Assembly (NCBI GenBank): GCA_905182995.1
Contig: CAJJDP010000097.1
Location: 127,897 to 191,896 of the forward strand
Source: Paramecium octaurelia
Taxonomy: Eukaryota > Ciliophora > Oligohymenophorea > Peniculida > Parameciidae
DNA length: 64,000 nt
Reading direction: 5' to 3'
Positions 12,843-27,398 of the stretch are shown piece after piece. The position numbers and the translations under genes were made by a program. The notes under the pieces were generated by a model. That model worked only from the letters and a program-made list of their open reading frames with translations. It did not search any database and had not been told where the DNA came from. Each line of letters starts with the position of its first letter. Within the stretch, counting starts at the first letter, position 1.

Positions 12843-13108
12843 AATGAATTTTAATATATTAATTAAAACCAAATTTATTACGAATCCATCATGTTATTTT
12901 ATTCATAATCGCTATTTCATATCGCATTCCAAATGTTTCAAAACCTGCGTATTATACATACCAAAACAGTATCCTCTTTATTCTTTGATGATTCAAGTAT
13001 CGATCCCAAAGTGTAATCCTCTTAATAGATCAAAGAGATTGAATTATTTTAAAATAGCTTTGGTATAAAAATTATTAGATAGTTTAAAAGAAATGATTAA
13101 AACATTGA

Positions 13109-14863
13109 TCATTCTACAGGTTGTTTTTCTGGGACTTTGACAATCTACTTGTATTTTTATTGAATATCTGCAAAGGCTTCTTCATCTTCTAGATCTTTTA
13201 ATTTACTAATTGTATAATAACTACATTTACTTTAGCAACTCAAGAGGTGAGGAATATTGCAAATTAACTAATTCTCCCTTCTAAGTTTAAGTGATCTATT
13301 GAAACTTCTACTTGGAAATAGTTAGATAAGTACGAATGTATTCCTATTCATCCTTCCTCTTTTTGAATTTGTTTTAATCCTTATTTAAGCTTTCTAATTA
13401 TTGCTTTTAATGTTTATCCTAGTATTAATAACTTTGATTACTTCCTTCTTCTTCTTAATAAATTGAATAAGTTCTAAGTGTTCTTTTTGATTTTAAATCC
13501 TTTGTTCTTTGAAAGATTTCCATTCTTCACTTTTTTTGGTTTAAAACTTTTCAATTCTATCTTAAATGCTTTTTAATTTCTCATCCCATTCTTCAATTTT
13601 TTCTTACTGTTTTTCTTCTGATTGCTTATATCTTTCCCTCTACTTTGAGAATCTTGATTAATGTTCATTCTTTTTGGCTTATGACATTTTCAAAAGTAAC
13701 TGTTCATGTTCTTCTAGCAATTTCTCTGTTTTGGATAGTTTCTAACCAACTTTATTGAATAATTGATATTCCTTTTCTTCTCTTTCTTACTTAATTTTTA
13801 GATTGATGTTGCTCAATTTCTATTCAAAGTACTATTGCTTTTCCAATCTATTTTTTTCCATTTGTTCTGCAGTCTTCTATCGTTTGTTCATTGATAATTC
13901 TAAAGCGTGTTGTTTTCTCACAAGATCTTCCATCAAACGATTACCGAAATCATCTTTAAAGTGATTAATCTTATCTTCTAACTTACGATTGCGAGAGGCA
14001 ATCTCAGATATCATTTTAGTTCGTTGTTATTGAATTGTCAATTCTCTAAAGGGATAATATAACAAAGAGTCTTACTTGTCTTCCATTTTCTTTTGAATAG
14101 ATTTTGAATTAAGAAAATCATTTTCTAATTGTTCCCTGACTTTTTGTTAGTGAGTTTATAATTTCTCATTCACTTTCTTATTCTCCAATGCTGCTTTCTT
14201 CTTGAGATTTTCAAAGGTCTCTTTACGTGAAGCAAGTCGTTTTTCTTCCCTTTACTAGTTTTCTTGTAACTTGAGTCTTCTGTCCAATTCCTACCTAATT
14301 GCCTCTTTCGCAAAGCAATCATTGATTTTTTGTTCTTTGTTCCTCTCCTCTTCAATGAATTGCAATCTCTGATCCAAAGTGAAGTATTCAACTGAGGGGT
14401 TTATAACCCTTCTGGTTAGAGCAGGTTCTGGCCACTTACTAAGTTTGAAATATGAATATACTAGCCTCTGAGTTCGTCTTCTTCTCTCTTTCTCCTTTCA
14501 AAATCAGCCTTGATTCGTTTCCTGTTATCAAAGAGATTCTAGTAATCCACTATAAGATAGATATGTATGATAGATACTGATGAGTTCCCTCAAGTAATTT
14601 AGATAGGCCTTCTATAGGTCTGTTTCAGTATAGGGGAGTTTGTGGATGTCAAAGTGATAATGCAACTCGAACTTATTCCTAGATGAGTCAGATCACAAAT
14701 GAAACTTTCGACGAAAGTGATAACGATCTTATCCCAGACTTTCCATGGCTTTTTGAGTGATGGGAGAGTCAGGACGGAATTTGAGTTCATAATCCTGTAT
14801 GAGGGAGAGCAGTTTGCGAGGATGGGAGATATTGATGAATTTTTGTTCTGTGACAAATAGCAT
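13109..14863 (-). CDS. Coiled-coil protein, 542 aa
   Basis: The start is the ATG at 14863. Five introns are needed: 14679-14705 (27 bases, GTTTC donor, holds a TGA), 14550-14577 (28), 14439-14461 (23), 13419-13441 (23) and 13206-13230 (25); the spliced length is 1629 bases. Residues 1-130 are globular-looking (IHKLPYTETDLQKAYLNYL; then RRKREEDELRGYKWPEP). From about residue 150 to 500 it is almost continuous charged heptad-like coiled coil rich in Lys, Glu and Gln. The acidic tail ends in VPEKQPVE. A cytoskeletal, basal-body or ciliary structural role is plausible for such a protein in a ciliate, but I do not recognise the family. It faces the Cdh1-side gene tail to tail across 266 bases. Confidence 0.8.
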
Positions 14864-14879
14864 TTAATTAATTAATTAA
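14864..14879. promoter_or_regulatory. 16-base divergent intergenic region
   Basis: Only 16 bases, made of repeated TTAA/AATT steps (taattaattaatt), separate the ATG of the minus-strand coiled-coil gene (14863) from the ATG of the plus-strand Gln-rich protein gene (14880). Both starts are supported by frame-consistent splicing downstream. Any promoter must therefore lie within the coding parts, or transcripts have almost no 5' leader. Confidence 0.6.
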
Positions 14880-17709
14880 ATGTACTCTTGCGACATACTA
14901 CCATTACCAGGATAACAGTTTCGTTATGCAAAGAATCTGAATCTTCTTCATTTGGATCATTATTCCAAGTATGACAGTAATGGACACAACTTCAGTTAGG
15001 ATCAACAAAGTTCTACCAGAATCAGGAAACCGACCAGCAAATTGAAGTTGTTGAGTGTATGAAATTTGGCTGTCATAGTAGTTGCATACTTTAAAGAAGG
15101 ACGAAGGCAAAAATTTCTATCATCACACTTCCATCTACAATTTAAAGGAATACAACAATTTAACTAAGTCTCCTGTATTTTTGTAAGCACTCCCAAATAT
15201 ATCTGTAGTTAGAGCAGTAACACTCAGAAATTGAACGAAATGCAAGCTAAGGTGCTCCTGACTGATTTCCAGAGAAAAGTAACCGCTTACTTGAAGAAGA
15301 TGCCCAACTCTAATAATAATAAATAATATTATTCTGATATCAAAATACCAGGATATTCAAAAGATTACGAGACCTAGCAAATCATACTGCATACTCAGTA
15401 AGAAGAATTGCTCAATCGATCATTATGTCTGAATAAATACAATTACAGACCAGAATGTAATTATTAATTTTACAGCTTCTAAGTTTCTGATGTCGGACTT
15501 GAAGTCAGGTTGATGAACAACACCAAATCTTTCAGTAAACAAGTCATTCCCAACGAACGAATACAGAATCGCTTACTCAAGTTTATGGAAAAGTACCTAA
15601 ACGATGAACACATCGATTATGACTTAAAGTAATTGTGCTCTTTTCATTTATATACACAGAATGTAGATGATGACTAAACAATACCGTGAAATTGTTAAGA
15701 AGATCAAAACCTAGGCTTTCAAAGTCAAAGTTCCTGATCATTATTAGGTCTAGATGAGTGATTTCAATGATTACTATCAAGTCAATGAGAAAAAGCAAAG
15801 AGAATATCTAGAATAATAATTCGACTCTTTGGCTGATCAGATTATTCAATCTATATAGTAGAGCTAAGACTCTATGTCTTCTTATAGACAATCTCAATCG
15901 GACATTGATGACTTATAACATCCACATGCTACTCCGAACAATCACAAGTAAGAAATCCAGTAAGAGGAACTAAATGAGATCGATGAAGATGATGATAGAG
16001 TGAACGATATGAAGAAATCCAAAAAGACTGGAAAACCAAAGGATCCAAAAAAATTAACCAAAAAGCAATCCATCAAAGCATAGCGACCCTCAACTCTATA
16101 AAGATAAGAATCAGATGTTATCTAATAGTTAAGTGAACTAAACAATCAAAATCTATAAAGGGAATAAAGACAACCTACTGTTTAGTAGATTGAACCAATT
16201 CAAGAGGAGGAATTAAAACAGACAATCCAAGAAATCACAGAGGAATTATAGAAACCACACAAAAAGCATTTGACCAAAGCTCAAAGGGAAGAATAGAAAA
16301 AGAGAAAGAAGGAGATTCAGAGATTACATTAAGACATTGAAAGAATCAAAAAGGAAAAGGGAGGAGATTTTGAATATGAGAAGAGTGATTCTGATAGCGA
16401 AGATAGGTTTAGAAGGTAGAAATTGTAAAACCAATTTGATGATATGTTTAAGCCAAGACAACTCTCTAGAAGATAATCACATCAACATGAGTAAAGTGAA
16501 GGAGAAGATCTAGATTATGCTAGTGAACAAGAAGTTCAAGATAGAAACAAAATTCAAAGGGTTGAGTAAATCATACAATAAAAACGAGATCCTAATTATT
16601 AATATAATCCTTAAGAATTTTGGTAACAAGAAGTTAAAATCAATGTAAAGAAACCTTAATTTCCTAATGTTGTTTCTTAATAAAGATAATAAGAGCAATT
16701 CTTATAATTTTAAAGAGAAAAACTTGAATAACAAATGTAAATGATTAATTAGAAATATACACAGTAACCAAACGATGCATCTTAACAATAACTTAATAAT
16801 CTTTAATAGTAAATACCTATCTAATAACAATAGTAATAATAATCATAATAATTTTAATAGTAGATTAAAAATGATTAATAATAAATTCATCCTTCAAACA
16901 AACAAAATCCCTAATAATAATTCACTCCTACTCACTAATATGATGAAAGATAGAAATAACACACAAACTATAGTATTTAAAAATCCTTTAAAACACCTCA
17001 GTCCATGCCTTCTCAATAGAATAATTAGGATTCATTACCAGGCATATAGGATCACTCATTTGATACCAAACAATATTCTTAGCCCGTCCTTCCATAATAT
17101 GTGAAGGAAATGCAGAATGGGGTAGCATAGATAACAAATTAAAATCAATCTCAAAATAAAAACCAACAATAATAAGTTGAATAAAGTGACCAAAAGCAAA
17201 AGCAAAAATAATAGGGTTCAAGCACTAAAAAAAAATAGGAACAACCCACTTCAGATAATAAGGGTAGACAAATTCCATCCATGAAAAAAATTGATTAAGA
17301 AGATGCCTAAATATCTAAAGAAATAGAAAATCACTTGCAATAAGTGTAATACATTTTGAATAGGGCTAAAATGGGCATGTATGAGAAAATGATGGCAGCT
17401 CAATCAGTTTATGATGTTGATATTCATGTAATAATTTAATCATATAATTAGGAGTACAAATTGACAGATTTTCCTTTAAATCAAACAGTATTTCCTAAAC
17501 TCAATGGAGAGGATGAAAAGTAAATCTTTCAATAATTGTATTTAATTTCAATATTCTAAGATTCGCTTGGTAGAAAGAGATCTATAAAACAATTCCAATT
17601 TTGCATTAAGTGAATAGAAACTTATAAGTATTTGAATTCATTAACATAGATTCCTGATGAAAATGAGGGAGCAGCTTCATAATTAGTTAGTAGTGATGAT
17701 GACAACTGA
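14880..17709 (+). CDS. Large Gln/Asn-rich protein, 894 aa
   Basis: The frame runs from the ATG at 14880 to the TGA at 17707-17709. Six introns are required: 15057-15078 (22 bases), 15205-15227 (23), 15629-15659 (31), 17428-17451 (24), 17538-17560 (23) and 17628-17649 (22); the spliced length is 2685 bases. Residues 1-300 look folded. Residues about 300-520 are charged and mixed (Lys/Glu/Asp with Gln). Residues about 530-790 are extreme low complexity, dominated by Gln (TAA/TAG/CAA) and Asn, resembling a prion-like region. The end is a short conserved-looking helix (FAWQKEIYKTIPILHQVNRN) and an acidic SSDDDN tail. There is no signal peptide or membrane segment. The function is not recognised; protein or RNA granule assembly would be a guess from composition. 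Confidence 0.8.
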
Positions 17710-18445
17710 TAATATTTTAGTTATTTAATGTTGTTACTATATTAAATGTAAAGTACATATCTAAACTGATTTCATAAGGTAGTCATTAAGTATTTATTGA
17801 AACCTTAACATAAAATCAGTTATCTAATTAATATTAAATTCTTGAAAAATTAATCAGATTTAGATAATAAATGAGATTATTTTTTGAATCTTCAGTAATT
17901 TTAACTTGAAATTCATAAAATTTTAATAATTCTAAACGATTTAACTAAGGTATAAATCAAAATGTAAAAAACTCTAAAGAATTTATATAGTATTTATGAT
18001 AAATAGTTATTTAAGCAAATTTCAGTAAAATGATTCATGCGTTTTTATGATTTCATATAATAATTATTATCGTTAGTATTTCTTAACATTTTCAACTTCA
18101 ATTGTTAAATTTGATTTGCTAAATAATGAATTCTTCTTGAATGAAGAAGTTGAACCCCAATTTTATTTAGTTATTCTCATAATTTTTTTCGGCATACCGT
18201 TAACAATCTGAGATAAAAGAATTTCTATTCTCAAAGATTTGTTATCTCATCATCAAGCACTTATTCAGTTATGTGGAATTTCTATAAAGATTGTCAATGT
18301 GTAAGTATTCTTTCTAGAGGGTTAGGAGTACAGGGATAGTACATTTTTAGGCTTAAAATTAAGAATAAGGGTTTTTGTTAACAGTTTGAAGAAGTGAACA
18401 AGATGTACATATCATGAATGATAATATAATAATATTAATTAAAAA
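17710..18445. other. Intergenic stretch, nothing recognised
   Basis: About 740 bases of AT-rich DNA between two plus-strand genes. TGA codons occur frequently in all frames and I found no spliceable exon chain. The last part presumably holds the promoter of the downstream 187-residue gene. Confidence 0.5.
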
Positions 18446-19038
18446 ATGGAAGAATAAGGCATGCGTCCAGAAACATCGAAGTGCTCGAGGATGGAAAAGC
18501 GGAGATTAGTGTCACAGAGTCATTAAAGATAGGAGTCGAGTCAAGCTCAAAGAATTAATGGAATCACTTTATAATAATATTTCAGGGGAGGCAACTTCAG
18601 AGTGCTGGAAATTAATGAAGATGAATGGGATAACCAATAACCTGAATAATAGGCACCTAAAGCTCCACTTCTTTAAAATAACAATTTTCGTATTAAAACA
18701 GATAAGAAAATAAACAACAAAAAACTACTTGAAAGATCCCCTGTCTAAAACTTAACTATGAGTAAAGATTTTAACCAACGTAAAATTAACCGAGTAAGTA
18801 AAACAATTGACTATTATGCTAGCCACATATCACATCAAATGAATTCTTTCAAAATGAAGAAGATCTTCGTAAAACTAAGATAGAATTGAAATACGGACGT
18901 ATGAAAGAAGATGCAATTAATCGCTTTGGTAACCCGGATTAAGAACTATTTAATAAATATGCAGATAAATTTAACATTAACAAGGAGCCTCCAAAATTAA
19001 ACCTTGCGCCAAGAGAACTCTTTACAAAATTTAAATGA
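18446..19038 (+). CDS. Unknown basic protein, 187 aa
   Basis: The ATG at 18446 and TGA at 19036-19038 are linked by one 29-base intron (18794-18822, GTAAG...TAG); the spliced length is 564 bases. The first 35 residues are Arg/Ser/Gln-rich; the middle is Asn/Lys-rich. The C-terminal 70 residues look conserved: NEEDLRKTKIELKYGRMKED, then AINRFGNPDQELFNKYADKF, ending with LAPRELFTKFK. There is no signal peptide or membrane segment. No family is recognised. A second candidate frame overlaps the N-terminal region, so the first 50 codons are less certain than the rest. Confidence 0.65.
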
Positions 19039-21306
<2,268 letters not shown>

Positions 21307-21345
21307 TCACAATATTAATATAATATTAACACATATCTTATTATT

Positions 21346-21697
21346 ATGAATAAGTTATTAATAGGCATAACCAGGATACCAAAATATTAACCAAGATTTT
21401 CATTCAGCAAAGCATTAAAGGACAAGGACAAGGGTGATGAAAAAGCATTTTTTTCAAAAGAAGATTGTAATTGTCTGCATTTAATATTTGATTAGAAAAA
21501 TTGATGTCTAAATTAATTAAGAAAATGAAAGAGGCAAGTGAACACCCATAAACAGCAGGAAGCAATAATGCGGAGGACAAGGAGGAATTATAAGTATGAT
21601 AAATTAATACTAAAATTAGAAAATATTTAACAGATATAGAGTTAATTATACAGATGCATTGATTGAAGAGATCCTGAATTGGAAGAGATCAGATTGA
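21346..21697 (+). CDS. Small protein resembling mitochondrial ATPase inhibitor IF1, 98 aa
   Basis: The ATG at 21346 and TGA at 21695-21697 are joined by two introns, 21467-21495 (29 bases) and 21594-21619 (26 bases); the spliced length is 297 bases. The N-terminus (MNKLLIGITRIPKYQPRFSF) is basic and amphipathic like a mitochondrial presequence. It is followed by KDKDKGDEKAFFSKEDQKLM, which recalls the minimal inhibitory stretch of IF1 (acidic/Lys then aromatic then charged helix). The rest is a Lys/Glu helix and the tail ALIEEILNWKRSD. The assignment rests on length, presequence and this motif only; it could be another small mitochondrial protein. It starts only 39 bases after the protease stop. 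Confidence 0.5.
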
Positions 21698-22044
21698 AAT
21701 AGATACATATTATCATTATTACAAGAATATCCATAACCTAGTTGAAATTTTTTATTTTGGCTTAATTAGAATTTCTCAATTCGTATTAACACAAATAAAT
21801 ATTGATAAAATAATCAATCATTTATTTTTTATAAGAGAAGTATTCTTTATGGATATAATATCAATTAAAGTACGTACTGAAAAATTTACCAGTTATATAA
21901 TATTAATTTGTTTCGTTCCCTGATCTGTTCCAAAAGTTGATATCAATTATCAATAATTCAGAAGAATAAAGAAAGGGAAAGTTAATTTTAATGATTTTTA
22001 GTGATGTTATGTATTTTTATTATTTATTATTATTTTAATCAGTC
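21698..22044. other. Intergenic stretch, nothing recognised
   Basis: About 350 bases of AT-rich DNA between the IF1-like gene and the PH-kinase gene, which are co-directional. No frame, RNA or repeat was recognised. Confidence 0.5.
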
Positions 22045-24137
22045 ATGAAAAAAGTATTTAGATTTGATGAATCTAGCAATTTAAAAAATGCTATTTTTGT
22101 GAACACCATTGAAAATCAAAAGTCTGTTCTTTTAAAAACCATCAATCAAGAATTTTAAGCAAATATCTTTGAAAATATACCTAGAACTTCAACTTTTTCA
22201 AAGCATTTGAAATAATAATTGAACCAAGATACATAATAGCCAAAGAAAGGTGATAATCAATAATAAATATAAATTAAAAAAATGAGAGGAGAGATCAAAT
22301 TACCGAAATTTGATGGAGAAGTCAAATGGCCATTTTTTAGAGTATCAACAGATGCATCTATCAAACATTTTTGGAACAGAAAAACTCAATAAGACAATAA
22401 AAAGAAATGGCAACATGACAATTATGCATTCTAAAGCATAATGCTTCGAATAGGAAGGAAGAAAAAGAACGCAAAAGGCTATTATTTTAAATTAACTTAT
22501 TCAGGAATGCTAATGTATTTTAAAAAAGTATTTAAAATGTATAAAATAGGAATCTGATAATTATCCTAAGGGTTATATAGAATTAAGTTACAAAAACAGA
22601 GCAAGTCTTTCATTTTAAAAAACCAAAAAGAATATTTAAATTCCACTCGTCTATATAGAACGAGCAGAGGGTATAGGCATAACAATATTTGATCATCAAA
22701 ATGAATTAACTTTATAATTTTTTGAAGCACTCCAAGATTTCTGTTTAATGAAAGGGTATGAACATATCTATTCAGAAATTGAGACTCTTGGAAGTGGGGC
22801 TTTTGCAACGGTGTATAAGGTTTAAAGGAAAAGAGATGATGCAATATTTGCAGCAAAAACAATAACCAAAAAGATGTTTGAAGAGAATAAACATTAAGAG
22901 AAGTTTATAGTAAAAATTACATTTACATAATAGTTTAGTAAATGGTCTACAATGAAGTAATTGCATTGAAATCATTTGATCATGTTGGTATTGAAAAGAT
23001 CTATGAAGTCTACTAAGAAAAGGAAAAACTAGTGATAATAATCGAATATTGTGATGGAGGCACACTTTATCAGTATTTTAAATAAAAAGGGAGGTTGGTT
23101 GAGAAAAATATTGCATGCATATTAAAAGGAATTGGAGATGCCCTTTTTGAATTACATTAAAATGGATTTGTTCATAGAGATATTAAATTAGAAAATATAA
23201 TGATAGAATCAAAAGATACACTCTAAATGAAATTAGTGGATTTTGGATTTGCTGAACAAATTAATGAGGAATAATTGTTAAGCAAAGCTGGAACTCCAGG
23301 GTTCCTGCCTCCAGAAATCTTTAAAGGATAGCCATACACTTCGAAAGGGGATGTGTTTAGTCTAGGTGTTGTATTATACATAGTAATATATTATGTAATT
23401 ATTTTTAGTTAGCTGCTGGATATCCTCCATTTAGAGGAAAGCCAAGCTAAATATAGGTTTTGAATTAAAAATGTTCAATCAATTTCGAAAAGCATCCTTG
23501 GCCTGAATTGTCGTAGGATCTTAAGTAGTTGATTAAGAAAATGTTGGAATCTAAAGTGGAGGATAGATTACTTATTAGTGAAGTATTAGATTCAGCCTTT
23601 GTTACACATCATATAAAGAATGCATCAGAAACTAATTATAAATCATATTAGATGTTATCTGGCTTGGAAATTGAAAAACATAACAAAAAGACCAGTATAA
23701 AGAATTCTGAATCTGGAGGGTCAAAGCAAAGCAAGGAATTTCAATTAGACTTTTCAGTTCATACCAACGATATTAAATCGTTGTATTAAAAGAATTCAAT
23801 AAAGACCTTAAAGACTGTATAATCGCAACGATCAAGAAGACAATCTGTGAAATAAACATAAAATTTGAAGCAATCAATGTCTGCTCCTCGAAAATCAGAT
23901 ATTGATAAATATTAGGAGAAGAGGAAATAAAGTCATCCTGATAGATCAAGCTATTAAAGAGACTCAGAAATTTTGAATAGCTCTTTTGGTGAGATCATGA
24001 AACAAAATGAAAAAAGTAAAATGAGATAGTCAATCATGACTACATTTATAGATTTTCAAGCCCTTTCATCTGACCAAAAATAGTTCATAAGAAAATCAGG
24101 AAATATATTCAATAAAACTAAAATCCCAAGCCTATGA
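22045..24137 (+). CDS. Protein kinase with N-terminal PH domain, 671 aa
   Basis: The ATG at 22045 and TGA at 24135-24137 enclose three introns, 22528-22549 (22 bases), 22910-22938 (29) and 23383-23408 (26); the spliced length is 2016 bases. Residues about 125-228 look like a PH domain (FQSIMLRIGRKKKNAKGYYF ... GYIELSYKNRASL ... NELTLQFFEALQDFC). The kinase domain spans about 231-495: LGSGAFATVYKV, AAKTITKK (Lys), HRDIKLEN near residue 360, DFGF near 382, AGTPGFLPPE activation segment, DVFSLGV. It resembles the CAMK/ULK side of the kinome and all catalytic residues are present. The tail is Ser/Lys/Gln-rich and probably unstructured. The PH domain suggests membrane phosphoinositide recruitment. 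It converges on the DUF4378 gene with 27 bases between stops. Confidence 0.88.
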
Positions 24138-24164
24138 AAAACTTTGATATATTAAAATTCATAA

Positions 24165-27100
24165 TCATTACAACTGTAATAGTTCTTTTAAACATTCATC
24201 TATTAACTAATCTTAAACCATCAATGAAATTTCAACTAAAATTTCGGATTGCTCCTCGTCATACACCAACCATCTCTCTTCATTTTGATAAATCTTTTAA
24301 AATCATAAAACTATTTACTTCTTAATTAAGCATTCTAATCATTCTCTCCTCTTTAATCTAATTTAAGTACTCCTGATCAAGCATCAGTATTTTCGGAAAG
24401 GGAGAGTCTGGTTTATCAATTATCAAACCTACTAAGCAGGATGCCCAATCAGTCACTTATGCTATTGCTCCCTAAAAGATCTACGAAAGAGTTTCTTACT
24501 TTTTATTTCTAAAATTGTATCATAATTTTACCTTTATATCAACTCTAATGGTTGTTTAATCCAAGGCAATGGATAACCATTTAATCCAAAAGGTCTATAG
24601 TAATCCAAAGCTTCATTAAGTGCATCATACAAGACCTTATTGTGAATGTGCTCTAATTCTAATAAAAATCCATCTTCTAATGACATTTTTTCATCTTCCA
24701 TGAGTATATTTTCAAATTCTGCATATAATTATGTTGATAAGATAGCTTAATTTGAGTAATCCTGCTCACTAGATTAATAATCATCTTCGTCGTCATAATA
24801 ATGAAAGAATTTCAAGATCTCCTTAGGATTTGGTCCGAATGGAGTATTAATTTTTTGAATTAATGTTGCTTTTTACTCAGATGATAATAAGAATTATTCT
24901 AATCTAGTTAAATAGGTTTTAACTTATTAAATGTTTGATTTTATGCCTTTAAACTCAGGTAATTTTATTGATGCTGTGATATTTTTATTAAACACCATTA
25001 ATTCTTCATACATATCTTGTATTTCATTTCCAATAATTGAATTAGCAATTAAAATGCAATATGATTATATTTGAGAATCATCATATTCTGCTTCATTTTG
25101 AACAAGTGTATTTACTTTAATGGCTTAAGAGGGTTGCATTTTTGCACAATCTAGAACATCACTAGTATACAACATCTCATCATCCCATTCTAATTGTTCA
25201 TATATCAATTTTTGGTTGTCTTCTTTGTAGTATTGAGGTGGAGAAGGGGAAGGAGATGATTTCGGAACTTTTCTGATATCTTATGATTCACAAATAGGAG
25301 AACTAAAATTCATACCGGCAGTATCAAAATTATTAGCTTTGCCTAGTTTTGATTGAGATCCTGAATGAATCTCTCTGATCAATCTTATGTTACTTATAGT
25401 TTCACTTGAGAAGGATGACGTTAATTACTAATTGTTCAATTTAGACATAAATAGCAAATCCTTTTATGTTTTGATAAAGGATTCATATAGACCTTTCCAT
25501 CCAATTTCAATATTAGATTTCTACTATTTAAAGTCATCCTTTTCTTTTGTAACCCACTTTTCAATTTTGAATTTTTATTTTTCGAATGTCTTTAAACTGA
25601 TTTACTTTTATTGCAAAGCTTCATGAATGTTTTTCAATTCATTTTTATGTCTTTCTTCAATGGCCGTTTCCCTCATTTTGATTAATTTCTTCATATTTTC
25701 TGGATTGAGCAGTTCTCTAAACTTTTTTGATGCAAAATCATAAAATGGATTCTATTCAAATAAGGATGCATCTTTATTAGCAGGAGATTAAGTCTGTGAT
25801 AATTTAATTAAATTCTCTGATCCCATAGCTTATCTGATTTCACTCATCTTAAAAGATTGTTATTATGATTCCTTTTCTGTATTATCTATAATAGGTTCTC
25901 CATCAATTTCTTTTGCAATTTACAAAGTGAATGTCTTCAAATCTTAAAGAACTTCCTTAATATTTTATTTAGATCCCTTTCTTTAAAGTTATGAGATCTG
26001 TTCTAACATAAGATGCCATTGTTATTTTTACTTCTAGATGATTATACTATGAAGTGATTTCTCTTGAAACAATTTCTTAACAGATGATCCCTTTTATGAA
26101 CTGTAATGACTTTATTTCTCATCATCCCAATCCAATTGATGAGCAACAAAGTTGAAACCATTTGATATATTTCTCTTTTAAGAAGACTTCAATCCACTTT
26201 ATTCCTTTTCTAATTAAACAGATTAACTGATAGGTTCTAAATAAGATTAAGCTTAATTCATTGATGGTAATTGATTCATTTCCTCCTAATCAGCAAAGTT
26301 CTTATAATATTCTAAAACATGTCTTGTTTTATACCCTCTCCAAACTTTTTGAATCACTATTGCTGCCTTGAGTATTTGAGCCATTTCCTTTTCTAGGTTT
26401 CCCAATTCTTGTATTTATTATTCTTCTTCTTCATCTAAAGATGGCTCTGAAATAACAATATTTTGTCTCTTTGTGCTTTTTTGAATTGAATCCATTTAGG
26501 AAATGCCCTCTTAATCACTATCCAAAACCAGATCAAAACAACTTTAATTATCTCTGGTGTCTCCATTGATTTAAGCGTATCTATTGGCTAAATTTTGATA
26601 TTAAATAACTAATTCTCTTTTCTTTTCATCCAAGGATGATTTTGGTCTTTTCTTTTTATGGAAAGACACTGATTTCCTGTGAATAACAGAGGTTGTATTA
26701 TTTCGATCTAATATTATAATGTTTGATTTACATTTAATATATTCGTTTAAATTCTATAAGTTTTGTTGGATTTTGATTTATTTTTCGAGTTCTTGTTATT
26801 TTTTGAATTGCAATTCAAATTGGATTTGTTTTCGTTTCCATTCTTGATAGATTCGAATTTCGTGTAATTGTTATTCATTGAATTTAGGTTAATTGAGCAT
26901 TTGCTCCTCATCCTCGTTGATCTTTTATTCTAAAGGAATAATTTAATTCAAGAGTACTACTATGGATCATCTATTAAATTTTCTTCTTTGGCAAATGATT
27001 CAAAAACGAGACTCCTAAAATCTCTCTACGATCTTATTTTGGATCTTCGATTTTGACTTTCCTGGTTTGTTCCTGATGCAATAGGCTATCTCTCTTAGCC

Positions 27101-27322
27101 ACTTGAGCATAGATGTAATTTTTGAGTCTTTCTTAGTTCAATCCCCAAGGAATGGGAGAACTTGTTGTTTATTTGGATTTGTTTTATTTCTTCTTCTTCT
27201 TTTTTTTTGGTTCTCCATTGCAGACTTTTTCTGCTTTGCTTTTGACAGCTCTCTAGTTTATAAATGTAACTCTACTTTTTCTTCTCTAGATTCAGATTAA
27301 TGTTTATGTTGATACCTGACAT
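24165..27322 (-). CDS. IQ-motif and DUF4378-like protein, about 1008 aa
   Basis: The start is the ATG at 27322 and the stop the TGA at 24167-24165. Downstream introns are 26930-26957 (28 bases), 24509-24531 (23) and 24294-24318 (25). Two more lie in the first 70 bases (27286-27315 or 27284-27315, and 27253-27275 or 27251-27275): a TAG/GAG choice gives either of two pairs with the same total of 55 bases and frame. The spliced length is 3027 bases. A Lys-rich N-terminus is followed by a coiled coil and an IQ motif AIVIQKVWRGYKTRHVLEYY near residues 290-312 that could bind calmodulin or centrin. The C-terminal 150 residues (HNKVLYDALNEALDYYRPFG ... PLPWI ... EERWLVYDEEQSEILVEISL) match the pattern of DUF4378, found in centrosomal CEP350/TRM-type proteins. 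A microtubule or basal-body role is inferred. Confidence 0.75.
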
Positions 27323-27398
27323 TTTTATAAAATATACAATTTGAATTATTGAGATGAAATTTGAAATATTCATATTTAATTTATAATTTTATTTCTAA

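Noticed and set aside
12796-13068. 90-codon plus-strand frame after the 179-residue gene
   Set aside because: It overlaps the last exon of that gene in another frame and runs through AT-rich convergent intergenic DNA; no domain look.
14599-15110. Minus-strand frames at 14599-14856 and 14904-15110
   Set aside because: The first is an out-of-frame reading of the coiled-coil gene, the second lies opposite the first exons of the Gln-rich gene.
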